NCBI RefSeq assembly: GCF_037055325.1
Contig: NZ_CP146373.1
Coordinates: forward strand, 620,001-684,000
Origin: Arachnia propionica
Lineage (GTDB): Bacteria; Actinomycetota; Actinomycetes; Propionibacteriales; Propionibacteriaceae
Length of the DNA: 64,000 bases
Reading direction: 5' to 3'
Below the pieces are notes generated by a model that searched no databases, was not told the DNA's origin, and saw only the letters and a list, made by a program, of their open reading frames with translations. This document shows positions 54,109 through 62,033 of the stretch, one piece after another (within the stretch, counting starts at the first letter, position 1; every line of letters begins with the position of its first letter). The position numbers were made by a program, and so were the translations under genes.

Positions 54109-54157
54109 CGCTGCACGCTGCACGCTGCACGCTGCACGCTGCACGCTGCACGCTGCA
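54109..54157. repeat. Seven tandem copies of CGCTGCA
   Basis: A perfect array of seven 7-bp units (49 bp) lies between the IS remnant and a truncated SDR. Three units make 21 bp, so the SDR frame reads a repeating seven-residue peptide, AACSVQR. Array length is not a multiple of 3, so unit gain or loss would change the frame. Confidence 0.9.
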
Positions 54158-54278
54158 GAGCAGCTTCATCACGAGCACACAAAGCTACGTGATGGACACG
54201 CCGATGAAGCTGGCGAGCAATCTCCAGTCCGAGGCCACGCGAACCGCCAGCAACAAGAGCAACGGGCACGACGGTCAT
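54158..54278 (-). pseudogene. N-terminal remnant of a short-chain dehydrogenase
   Basis: About 41 codons from an ATG read MTVVPVALVAGGSRGLGLEI and HHVALCARDEAALQRA, the Rossmann start of an SDR with an N-terminal GGSRGLG motif. The frame then enters the heptamer array and stops soon after at the IS end. The catalytic part is gone, so an IS insertion or deletion removed most of the gene. No gene is seen in 54279-54394. Confidence 0.7.
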
Positions 54279-54394
54279 CAGGGGTTCCCTCGCTGTTCTG
54301 CCATGACTTTCAGGACGGTCCTCATGTTGCCGTCATCAAGACCTAACTTGATCCATCGTCCCCACACCTGTGTCCCGGGCGCGCACCTTCTGGC

Positions 54395-55609
54395 TCAACC
54401 TCGCCGCACGATTGCTGCGGCGGCCTTGAGGCCGGAGGCCGCTGCGCCGTCCAACGACGCATTACCGAACTGGTCCCCGCACACCAGCGCGCGCCCACGG
54501 CGCTCGATGCCGGCGGTCGACCTGTGCCGCCCGGGAGCCACGGCTGGGACGGTCTCGGCCAGATCATGGCGGGCGACCAGGCGCCAAGCGGCCGTGTCGG
54601 TCTGGTAGATGTGGGCGAGCTGCGAGCGCACGGCTCCCTCGTCGACCTCGCGAGGGTCGCTGCCGGGAGCGTCTGCCAGAGTCAGCGCGGCCACCAGATG
54701 CTGACCGGCGGGGGCATACTCGGGTGCCAGGTTGCTGACCACCGTAGTAGTGGCCACCTGGGCCTCACCTGAGCCATCCAGGTGGATGGCCGCGGTGTCA
54801 CTTGGAGATTTAGTCGTAGCGAACCAGAAGGTGCACGTGGCATTCACCTCAGGGACGGGGCCTCCGGCGAGCTGAGCTGTCGCTGTGGGGCCCGCCGCCA
54901 CGACCACGTGACGCCCGGCAAACTCACCTGCGCTGGTGGCGAGGGTTCCTGTCTCTAGATCGATGTGCTCGACAGTCGTACCCAATCTCACGTCAAGACC
55001 CTCGGCCATCAGCCGCGGCAGGGTGCGCATCCCACCGCTGGGGAGGCCCGGGGTCCCGACTGCGAACATCGCGAGCAGCCAGGACACGAATCGCGCCGAG
55101 GTGGACTGATCACGCTCGCACAGGACGCCTGCCAGGAAGGGGTCAATCACCTGCCGCCGCAGGGGCCCGGTGAAACCGCTGGAGTCAAAGTTCTCGCCGC
55201 GTGGCCTGTCCCGGACCACCGACCGCGCCACGGCTGCCAGCAGGGCGAAGTCTCCCGGACGGACCAGCCCTGACGCCAGAGCGGCAGGCAGACGGCCGGG
55301 GCGGCGACTTGGGTCATTCAGTTCCACCAACCTGTCGCCGGTGCGCACCCGCACCTGTCGCGGGAAGGAACGCAGACCGAGCCGGCCCATCGGGACCACC
55401 TTGCGCAGATTGGGGTAGGCAGGGTTCAGGACCTGGAATCCACGGTCCACAACGAAACCGTCCACGTCGTCGCTGGTGACTCGACCTCCTACCCGTTCGG
55501 CTGCCTCCAACAGCACGACATCCAGCCCGAGGCGGGCCAACTCACGGGCGCAGGACAAGCCAGCGACGCCGGCACCCACCACCACCACATCATGTGCGCT
55601 CTCGGGCAT
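54395..55609 (-). CDS. FAD-dependent amine oxidase/desaturase-like oxidoreductase
   Basis: This 404-residue flavoprotein has an ADP-binding motif VVVVGAGVAGLSCARELARLGLDVVLLE-type start (split as VVVVGAGVAGLSCARELA and VVLLEAAERVGGRVTSD) and a C-terminal FAD motif (RALVCGDQFGNASLDGAAASG). It belongs to the amine oxidase family that includes phytoene desaturase-like and protoporphyrinogen oxidase-like enzymes. Members of this subgroup sit in light-inducible gene clusters with photolyase and SDR genes, as here. The frame is intact. Confidence 0.85.
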   Translation of the reverse strand: MPESAHDVVVVGAGVAGLSCARELARLGLDVVLLEAAERVGGRVTSDDVDGFVVDRGFQVLNPAYPNLRKVVPMGRLGLRSFPRQVRVRTGDRLVELNDPSRRPGRLPAALASGLVRPGDFALLAAVARSVVRDRPRGENFDSSGFTGPLRRQVIDPFLAGVLCERDQSTSARFVSWLLAMFAVGTPGLPSGGMRTLPRLMAEGLDVRLGTTVEHIDLETGTLATSAGEFAGRHVVVAAGPTATAQLAGGPVPEVNATCTFWFATTKSPSDTAAIHLDGSGEAQVATTTVVSNLAPEYAPAGQHLVAALTLADAPGSDPREVDEGAVRSQLAHIYQTDTAAWRLVARHDLAETVPAVAPGRHRSTAGIERRGRALVCGDQFGNASLDGAAASGLKAAAAIVRRG

Positions 55610-55683
55610 CAGTCCTCATCCTGTCCTGTCGCTCGTTTTCTTCATGATAGTGGCCCTCGATGTGATCCGGCTGGGTCACTGGT

Positions 55684-57083
55684 TCATCGTCGGGGGTTCC
55701 TGCGCAGAAGCTCAGCGGTGAGCGCAGCCGCGAACCCGGTCCAGGCCGCATAGGGTGCCAGCACGACGCCGCGCTGGGTTCGGGACTTCCATACTCGCCG
55801 CACCAGATCGGCTGAGCTGGCTGCTAGCGCTGCCGCGACGCCAGTGGCCAGCGGAAGATTGCGGGAGCAGAAGAAAACCCAGGACCAGCTCGCGTTCAGG
55901 GCCAGGTTGGCGGCCAATGCTGCGGCGTAAGGTTTGACGTCATCGTCCTCGAAACCCTCCAGACGGTCGGCCAAGTGCAGGGCGGAGACGAAGGCAATGT
56001 CGGCGTACAGCATGGTCCATACCGGGCCGAAGGCCGCTGCCGGCGGCTGCCAGCACGGCTTGCGCAGGCTGCGATACCACAACGAGTTGGGACGGGTGGC
56101 GATGCCACCGGCCACGGCAGTGGCGGTGACTACCGCGCCCACCACCGCGATGGTGCGAGCAAATTTCCACGAGTCAAGATCGCGGGACGCCTCGCGTACT
56201 GAGTCGTCGAAACCGGTGGTGCCGCCCTTCGGGGGCCCACCAGCAGGTCCAGATCGTTCTCCTTGACCACGGTGTCGTGCAGCATCGACCCCACCAGCGG
56301 TGCGGCGAGCTTCGCCTCAATTGGCGTGATCAGGCCGATCCAATGACCAGCCAGCCGCGGGGTCATGACCGGAGCTGTGGCCACCGGGCGCGGCCCAAGG
56401 CCCCTCACCCGGGCATAGCGCTGCATCATCTCGGCATAGCTGAGCCGGTCGGGGCCGCCCACGTCGAAGGTGCGGTTCACCTCCGCCGGGAGGTCCGCAG
56501 CAGCCACGAGGTAGTGCACGACATCGGCGGCGTCGATGGGCTGGATCTGGTTGCGCAACCAGGCCGGGCCGCCAGCAGCGGGGAGCCGCTCGGTGAGCGT
56601 GCGCAGCATGTCGAAGGATGCGGAGCCGGCACCCATCACCACGCCGGCGTGGATGGCGGCGGTCGGCACGCCGCTGCCCATCAGAACCTCGCCGACCGCC
56701 ACCCGGCTGGCCAGGTGTTCGCTGAGATCCTCCTCGCCGGGGTGCAGGCCACCCAGATAAACGATCCGCTCCACACCGCTGCCCGCAGCAGCTTTGGCAA
56801 AAGCCTCCGCAATGGAACGCTCGGTTTTGGCGAAGTCCCCGTCGCCGCCCATTGAGTGCATCAGAAACCAGGCCACCTTGTCCCCCGCCATGGCGCGAGC
56901 GAGGTCCTCGTCCGACTCGGCGTCGCCCTCAACCACCTCAACGCGCTGCCGTACAGAGGCCTCCAGCTTCGACGCATCGCGGACCAGCACCCGCATCGAC
57001 CAGCCCTCGTCCAGCAGGCGCTCCAGCACCAGACCTCCGACTTATCCTGTGGCACCAGTCAGCATTCCCGTACGATTGCCCAT
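55684..57083 (-). pseudogene. NAD(P)-binding epimerase/TspO (MBR) fusion with two lesions
   Basis: The N-terminal part reads MGNRTGMLTGATG, then TAA (57042-57044), then VGGLVLERLLDEGW: the stop hits the GATGxVGG nucleotide-binding loop. An NmrA/epimerase-like domain follows to LDLLVGP. A missing base in the GGGGG run (56231-56235) shifts the frame; restoring it continues KGGTTGFDDSVREASRDL into a TspO domain (YRSLRKPCWQPPAAAFGPVW, Trp-rich helices) to 55684. The repaired gene would be 466 codons. The last part could still be read as a 153-residue TspO from an internal GTG. TspO binds porphyrins and responds to oxidative stress. Confidence 0.72.
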
Positions 57084-57296
57084 GGTGACAAGAATGCATG
57101 AACACAACACCCTGCGCCCGGGTTCGGGTGAACCGCTTACTCGATCGAGAGCAGCCGATGACCTCCCCACCCTTCGCCAACAAGATCGCCAGCGCTGGCC
57201 CCGTCGCTTCCAATGCGTTGCAGGATGCCAGCCCGCGGCGCCGGGTAGTCAGTGCCGCCAGCCGACTCCTGCACTGAACCCTCTCCAGGACCATCC

Positions 57297-58732
57297 ATGA
57301 CCACACTGATCTGGCTTCGCGACGACCTCCGTCTGGCTGACCACCCGGCCCTGACGGCCGCCTGCGCGGCAGCACACGGACCCGTGGTGGCACTGTGGAT
57401 CCACGAAACCCGCAGGACCGATGAAGAAAACAATCGGCACGGCCCGCGCCCGCTCGGTGCGGCCGCCCGGTGGTGGTACCACCGCAGCCTGCAACAGCTG
57501 GCGCCACGGCTTGCCAACCTGGGCATTCCACTCATCCTCTCATCCTCGCCCAGGGTGATGCCGCGAACGTCATGCGCCGAGTCGTGGACACCGTACAACC
57601 CACGTGCGTGCACTGGACACGACGCTACGCCCCGGCAGCCTGCCGATTGGACGCCGCCATCAAGCAAGAGTTGAATTCCCGCACCGAAGTGCACAGCCAC
57701 CCCGGCAGTCTGCTCGTCGAACCCTGGCTGATACAGACGGCCAACGGCTCCCACTACCAAGTTTTCACACCTTTCAGCCGGGCCGTAGCCGACCTGCCCC
57801 TCGGTGCCCTCCTGCCCGAGCCCTCACCGGTCGACGCACCGGACGGTGCGGCCACAGCCCTGGCCACGTTGCGGGAGGACGGTGTCCCGCAGAACTTGGA
57901 GGACCTTGGCTTGCTCGACGACGGCCCCGCCTGGTGGGACGACACCCTCGAACAGCACTGGGAGCCCGGTGAATTGGCAGCCCGGCAGCAACTGGACGCC
58001 ATCGACGGCTGGTTGCCCGGCTATGCCAAACGCCGTGACCTGCCCGGGGAGGAAAGATCCACCAGCAGAATCTCGCCGAGGCTGCGGTGCGGGGAATTAT
58101 CGCCGCGCCAAGCCTTGACCGCAGTCCGTAGCAGCACGGCCGCGGGCGAGGACATCGCCGCTTGGACCAGGCAACTCTACTGGCGCGAGTTCTGCTGGCA
58201 CCTGCTCCACTACCGCGGAGATCTGGAGGACACCCCCATGCGTTCAGCTTTCGCGGAATTCCCCTATCGTCCCGACGACCACCTGGCGCGGGCCTGGCGA
58301 CAGGGCCGCACCGGCATCGACCTCGTCGACGGCGGAATGTGGCAACTATGGCAGGCCGGCTGGATGCACAACCGGGTGCGCATGGTCGCTGCATCGCTGT
58401 TCACCAAGAACATGCTCCAGCCATGGCAAGACGGCGAGCAGTGGTTCTGGGACACTCTCGTGGACGCAGACGAGGCCATCAATCCTGTCTCTTGGCAGTG
58501 GGTGGCCGGCAGCGGCGCGGACGCTGCGCCCTACTTCCGCATCTTCAACCCTGAACTCCAGCGCTCCCGGTTCGACCCGCGCAGCTGCTATGTCGAGAGC
58601 TGGATCCCGGCGGGACTCGATCGGCCTATCGTGCCTGTCGTCGACCTGGCCGAGTCGCGACGCGAGGCGCTGGCCGCTCACCAGCAAGTAAGTGCGGCAT
58701 CCGCAGCCGATGCCAGGCCTGAACGTGGTTGA
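57297..58732 (+). pseudogene. phrB: Deoxyribodipyrimidine photolyase frameshifted by an 8-bp duplication
   Basis: The first frame reads MTTLIWLRDDLRLADHPAL through LANLGIPLIL. The correct continuation AQGDAANVMRRVVDTV is in another frame. The shift is caused by CTCATCCT repeated directly (57531-57538 and 57539-57546); removing one copy restores a 475-residue photolyase. The rest is conserved: TRQLYWREFCWHLLHY, DGGMWQLWQAGWMHNRVRM and LVDADEAINPVSWQWVAGSG, the FAD-binding and Trp electron-chain regions. The enzyme repairs UV dimers using light. In this sequence it is presumably inactive. Confidence 0.85.
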
Positions 58733-58748
58733 GGTGGGTGTCCACGGG

Positions 58749-59165
58749 ATGACACGGTTCGTGGTGGAGTTTGAATCGGCCCTGCCACCCGAAGAGCTAT
58801 GGAGAAAACTGTGGGAACTGTCGCGGCACAGCACGGCAGTGCCCTTCACCAAGGTGAGCAGCGACGATGGCTCCGCCTTGCGTGCAGGAAGCCATTTCGT
58901 GGCGCGTACCGCTCTGGGCCCGCTGCGGTTCGACGATCACATGCTCGTGAACAGGTGGCAGCCACCGAACTACGCGGTCATCATCAAGACCGGACCGGTA
59001 CTCACCGGCACCATCCACGCGAGCATCGAGGCAGTGGGCACCGGAAGCCGTCTCCACTGGGAACAAGACTTCAGCATCCGCGGTGTGCCGGACGTCCTGG
59101 CAACGCTCGTGAGAAAGCCGGTGGCCGTAGGCTACTCCCGGGTGCTGCGTCGTATCACGGGCTGA
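58749..59165 (+). CDS. SRPBCC-family protein
   Basis: This 138-residue START/Bet v1-like protein starts MTRFVVEFESALPPEELWRKLWELSRHSTAVPFTKV, with the helix-grip fold pattern and a C-terminal helix (VLATLVRKPVAVGYSRVL). Such proteins bind lipids, polyketides or pigments. It follows the photolyase by 16 bp and probably belongs to the same light-linked operon. A GAGGTGG ribosome binding site lies before the chosen ATG. Confidence 0.75.
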   Translation: MTRFVVEFESALPPEELWRKLWELSRHSTAVPFTKVSSDDGSALRAGSHFVARTALGPLRFDDHMLVNRWQPPNYAVIIKTGPVLTGTIHASIEAVGTGSRLHWEQDFSIRGVPDVLATLVRKPVAVGYSRVLRRITG

Positions 59166-59199
59166 GGTCTGACGGCACTAAGGCCACTGGGAGCCTTGT

Positions 59200-59463
59200 G
59201 TGTGGGTGGCCCTGGCTCAATACACCCACAACACCCCCGTTGAGCTTCGTCCGCCTGCCGCTCGACTCACTGGCAGGCCCGCCATCACGAAACGTCGCGC
59301 GACCAAGCGTGTCCGCCAACGCGTGGTGGAGCTGTACCAGTCGGGACGCTCAGCCCGCTACGTGGCGGGCGAGGTTGGCGTCAGCCGCACCACGGTGCTG
59401 AACATTCTGATCCAGTCTGGAGTTGAGCGCAGACCTGTAGGCCCTGTGCCGCGAGCTATTTGA
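59200..59463 (+). CDS. Small HTH protein (resolvase/homeodomain-like)
   Basis: This 87-residue basic protein from a GTG start has a Hin/Tc3-like HTH: RQRVVELYQSGRSARYVAGEVGVSRTTVLNIL, preceded by an Arg/Lys-rich arm (KRRATKRVRQR). Such modules occur at the C termini of resolvases and as free-standing proteins on mobile elements. It marks the left border of a region with foreign character. Its target is unknown. Confidence 0.6.
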   Translation: MWVALAQYTHNTPVELRPPAARLTGRPAITKRRATKRVRQRVVELYQSGRSARYVAGEVGVSRTTVLNILIQSGVERRPVGPVPRAI

Positions 59464-59574
59464 TTTCCAATCAACGCCGCACCACATTTCCTTGTGGATA
59501 TCACGCATCACGAAGCATGAATCCCATCAAGCCACTTGCTCTATAGCTCCAGGGACGGGTGGCTTCTGGCAACC

Positions 59575-59829
59575 TCAGTCCACCAACTCCCCCACCCTCA
59601 CCTCCAAGGTCTCGGCGAGAGCCAAGAGGGTGCGCAACCGCGGGTTCATGGGTGTGCCGGGTTTGGATTCGCCCTTCTCGAACTTCTGGTAGGTGAAGGT
59701 GGAGATGCCAGCGGCGTGAGCAACAGCTTCTTGGCTCATACCCTTGGCCAAGCGTGCCCGCTGGAGCTTGACTCCGAGACCGCGGGCGAACTCCCACCAA
59801 TCCGCGTCGGTTCGGTCGGGTCCACCCAT
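59575..59829 (-). CDS. XRE-family transcriptional regulator
   Basis: This 84-residue Cro/CI-type regulator has an HTH (KLQRARLAKGMSQEAVAHAAGISTFTYQKFEKGESKPG) and a short dimerisation tail. A perfect 14-bp palindrome lies 36 bp before its ATG, so it probably controls itself and the genes reading the other way. Single-domain XRE proteins are common in plasmids, phages and defence islands. Confidence 0.85.
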   Translation of the reverse strand: MGGPDRTDADWWEFARGLGVKLQRARLAKGMSQEAVAHAAGISTFTYQKFEKGESKPGTPMNPRLRTLLALAETLEVRVGELVD

Positions 59830-59865
59830 GCACCCCAGCGTCCCCGCGTCCCAGCCTTGCCGCCA

Positions 59866-59879
59866 CCATACATGTATGG
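59866..59879. promoter_or_regulatory. Perfect palindrome, candidate XRE operator
   Basis: CCATACATGTATGG is a perfect 14-bp dyad in the promoter of the XRE gene, followed by AT-rich CAATATTTAG. Cro-like regulators bind palindromes of this size. The 180-bp gap from 59830 to 60010 shows no other convincing gene. Confidence 0.6.
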
Positions 59880-60010
59880 CAATATTTAGAGGACACGGTC
59901 AATACCGCCGAGACCGAACCCCACCGAGACGGAAAGGAGACCGCCATGGGTGGCTGCTGAGTAATCCACTGTGACCGCGCAAGACGCGCCCTGAGCGCAC
60001 AAGTCGCCCG

Positions 60011-61276
60011 CTATGCCGCTTGGCGGTGGCGGGCGTCCCTCTTGATCTTCGGCGCGGCGTGCTCGCCATCTTTGTGTACTGGGTTGGCGCGAGCGGTCGA
60101 CACGGAACGTTTCGGCGCTTCGGGGTGTGAGGCTTCGGCTGCAGCTTGTGGCGCAGCGATCGCGCCTTCGTCCGCCAACGTCCAGGCAAACACCAGGCCA
60201 GCGCGTGGGAACAGCCAGCCGTCGTAGCGGTAGCGGACCACCGGTATCTCCGACTCTGTAATAATGCGGCCACCGTCACCACGAGAAGCGAAGTCCATCA
60301 GCCGCACGCGCCGGATAGCAGCAGCATCGTAGGTCAACTCGACTTCCAATCCCTTGGTTGGACGATCAATGTCGATGTGAACCACATGCCCATCCCGAGG
60401 CACCAGCGTCCGAAACGCAAACGACACAACCACCGGCTTCTCATCCCGCACCACCTGCTCACCAAGGTCGACGATGTAGACCTGTGAGACATCATCGGCC
60501 TGGCGAGTGAACGGAATAGCCTTCCCATTGATGGTGAACTGTTCCAACGCAAACACTGCCGGGTCAGTGACTTCTAGACCAGGTACCGGTCGGCGGAACC
60601 ACACGCTCGTCTCCCCGCGCTCAGCCACCATCTGGTCATACCGCTGCCGATCTGAGACCACGGCAAACTTCCGGAACCGGTGCTTGGGAACCACTGTGTA
60701 TTCCCAGCGGACGAGTAAGTCAAAGAATGGGTTAGGAGCTACGCTCCTAACCCTAGGTATACCTAGGGTCGCGTCGACTCGCGCGTCATACCAGCGTTCC
60801 TCGGCCGTGATCGCCTGGTGCTTGATGTCCCCATACACCTCCCGCCCGAAAGCCGCATCACCAAAGCGCATACCCAAGCTATTGACCGCCAACTCATCCA
60901 ACAGCCGGGGCGTGGCTATCCGCTCCAGATCGTCAGTGTTGAACCGGAACCCCTCGATCACCGCATCCCGCATCGCCGGTGCCTCATCGTGAATAATCTG
61001 GCGGAACTGGCGAGTGGCGGCGGCTTCTTGGTCTTTGCGGAAAGAATACTCAAACAGCGTACCCAGCAGCCCAGCGCCAAACAGCGTGCCGCCCAGCTCG
61101 CCCAGTGGCAAAGCATGCAGCCACGACCAGTCACCGAGATTGAGGCCAGAAAGCCAGCCGCCCAGCATGATGAGCAGCACACCAGCCAACGTCAACGCTG
61201 TTGCGAGAAAGGCCGCTTTGGTCTTGCGGAGACGAGCATGGAGCGATGGCTTATTGTCAGGATTTTGGCGTGGCAT
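60011..61276 (-). CDS. Two-TM protein of unknown function
   Basis: This 421-residue protein has two predicted N-terminal membrane helices (about residues 22-42 LATALTLAGVLLIMLGGW, and 54-72), then a soluble alpha/beta region of about 300 residues with conserved-looking segments (QFRQIIHDEAPAMRDAVIEGF, FALEQFTINGKAIPF, VSFAFRTLVPRDGHVVHIDI) and a Lys/Arg/Ala-rich tail. I do not recognise the family. It stands alone in the foreign-looking region. A nested palindrome sits inside its coding sequence at 60729-60768. The start MPRQNPDNKPSLHARLRK is the longest and has no obvious competitor. Confidence 0.65.
   Translation of the reverse strand: MPRQNPDNKPSLHARLRKTKAAFLATALTLAGVLLIMLGGWLSGLNLGDWSWLHALPLGELGGTLFGAGLLGTLFEYSFRKDQEAAATRQFRQIIHDEAPAMRDAVIEGFRFNTDDLERIATPRLLDELAVNSLGMRFGDAAFGREVYGDIKHQAITAEERWYDARVDATLGIPRVRSVAPNPFFDLLVRWEYTVVPKHRFRKFAVVSDRQRYDQMVAERGETSVWFRRPVPGLEVTDPAVFALEQFTINGKAIPFTRQADDVSQVYIVDLGEQVVRDEKPVVVSFAFRTLVPRDGHVVHIDIDRPTKGLEVELTYDAAAIRRVRLMDFASRGDGGRIITESEIPVVRYRYDGWLFPRAGLVFAWTLADEGAIAAPQAAAEASHPEAPKRSVSTARANPVHKDGEHAAPKIKRDARHRQAA
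60729..60768. repeat. Nested palindromes inside a coding sequence
   Basis: GGGTTAGGAG and CTCCTAACCC (60729-60738, 60744-60753) form a 10-bp stem with a 5-nt loop. CCCTAGGTATACCTAGGG (60751-60768) is a perfect 18-bp palindrome sharing its first three bases. The 40 bp encode residues TLGIPRVRSVAPNPF of the two-TM protein. Confidence 0.85.
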
Positions 61277-61422
61277 TGCTGGTTATGATTATATACCAAA
61301 AGCCTGCGAGTGACTAGGGCCAGATATCGCCGATTAATCTAGTCAATGCATGACAACAGGTAAGCCTCAATGCTTTACGCTAAACCTTGATTTATACATC
61401 CATTTTTCTTATAGTAATTAGT

Positions 61423-61680
61423 ATGAATGATGAACAAGTACTCAAGCTCTACCGCCTCATCAAAGATGATATGGATGCCCTTGAGAAGCGTATGAATAGT
61501 CGGTTTGATGCAGTCGAGCAACAGATTGATGATGTACGCGGGCATATTGACCATCTATATGGCGAGCAACAGACGCGCGAAATCGAAGAGAGCGCCATTG
61601 GTCATCAACTTGGCCTCCATGAAGAATGGATTGAACAGGCCGCACCCAAGGTGGGGGTAGCGTATCGGCGAGCAGCGTAG
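61423..61680 (+). CDS. Small coiled-coil protein, low G+C
   Basis: This 85-residue acidic protein starts MNDEQVLKLYRLIKDDMDAL, with heptads through residue 45 (MNSRFDAVEQQIDDVRGHIDHL), then a helix ending HEEWIEQAAPKVGVAYRRAA. Base composition is clearly less GC-rich than neighbours, and the 140 bp upstream is AT-rich, which suggests transfer. I do not recognise a family with certainty; short coiled-coil proteins with similar ends occur in many genomes, including candidate-phyla bacteria. Confidence 0.6.
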   Translation: MNDEQVLKLYRLIKDDMDALEKRMNSRFDAVEQQIDDVRGHIDHLYGEQQTREIEESAIGHQLGLHEEWIEQAAPKVGVAYRRAA

Positions 61681-61721
61681 TCAGTTAGGAGCTTCGGCCA
61701 CGCCCCATGGGCCTTCCCCTC

Positions 61722-61835
61722 TTACTCTTCCAGCCGCAGCGCCTCTTGTAACTGCTCCACTCGGATAGGCGCATAGCCTTGGCCGGAGATGCGAGCCCCT
61801 TTGAGCAGTTTTATGAGCTGATCGACTGTTGAGGT
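61722..61835 (-). pseudogene. Unidentified C-terminal coding scrap
   Basis: A 37-codon open stretch reads STVDQLIKLLKGARISGQGY and ends VEQLQEALRLEE, with a stop just before it and no start codon. It reads like the end of a helical protein cut off by rearrangement. No family can be named. Confidence 0.3.
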
Positions 61836-61873
61836 TTATTCACCGATCCCTTGAGCCCGTCTGGAAGTCTATT

Positions 61874-62000
61874 ATGAACCGATGGATTGGGCGGATCGTT
61901 TTTGAGGTTATTGAGAAGTCTAGCACGATTAGTGATGTAGCAAATTCCTACGGACTGGCCACACAAACCCTGGGAAACTTGGTGCGTCAGGTCATTGCTG
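61874..62000 (+). pseudogene. N-terminal transposase remnant
   Basis: MNRWIGRIVFEVIEKSSTISDVANSYGLATQTLGNLVRQ resembles the first HTH of IS transposase OrfA-type proteins (FEV..a.tI.dVA..YGv..qTv..WVR). After this the frame runs into unrelated sequence and overlaps the end of the helicase gene. It is a scrap of an insertion element at the helicase border. Confidence 0.5.
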
Positions 62001-62033
62001 GTCTCGCTTCGGATCCGCGTTATCTCGGGAGGA

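Noticed and set aside
54109-54157. Repeat array as a CRISPR
   Set aside because: Units are 7 bp without spacers and no cas gene is present.
59460-59474. TTGATT-TCC-AATCAA dyad after the small HTH gene
   Set aside because: The 6-bp arms are short enough to occur by chance and overlap the stop codon. There is no U tract or known regulator motif.
59946-59960. Four-codon ORF (Met-Gly-Gly-Cys then TGA) after a strong AAGGAGA site, with open frame beyond the TGA
   Set aside because: Too short to judge. There is no sign of a selenocysteine insertion element, and the following frame runs into antisense of the two-TM gene.
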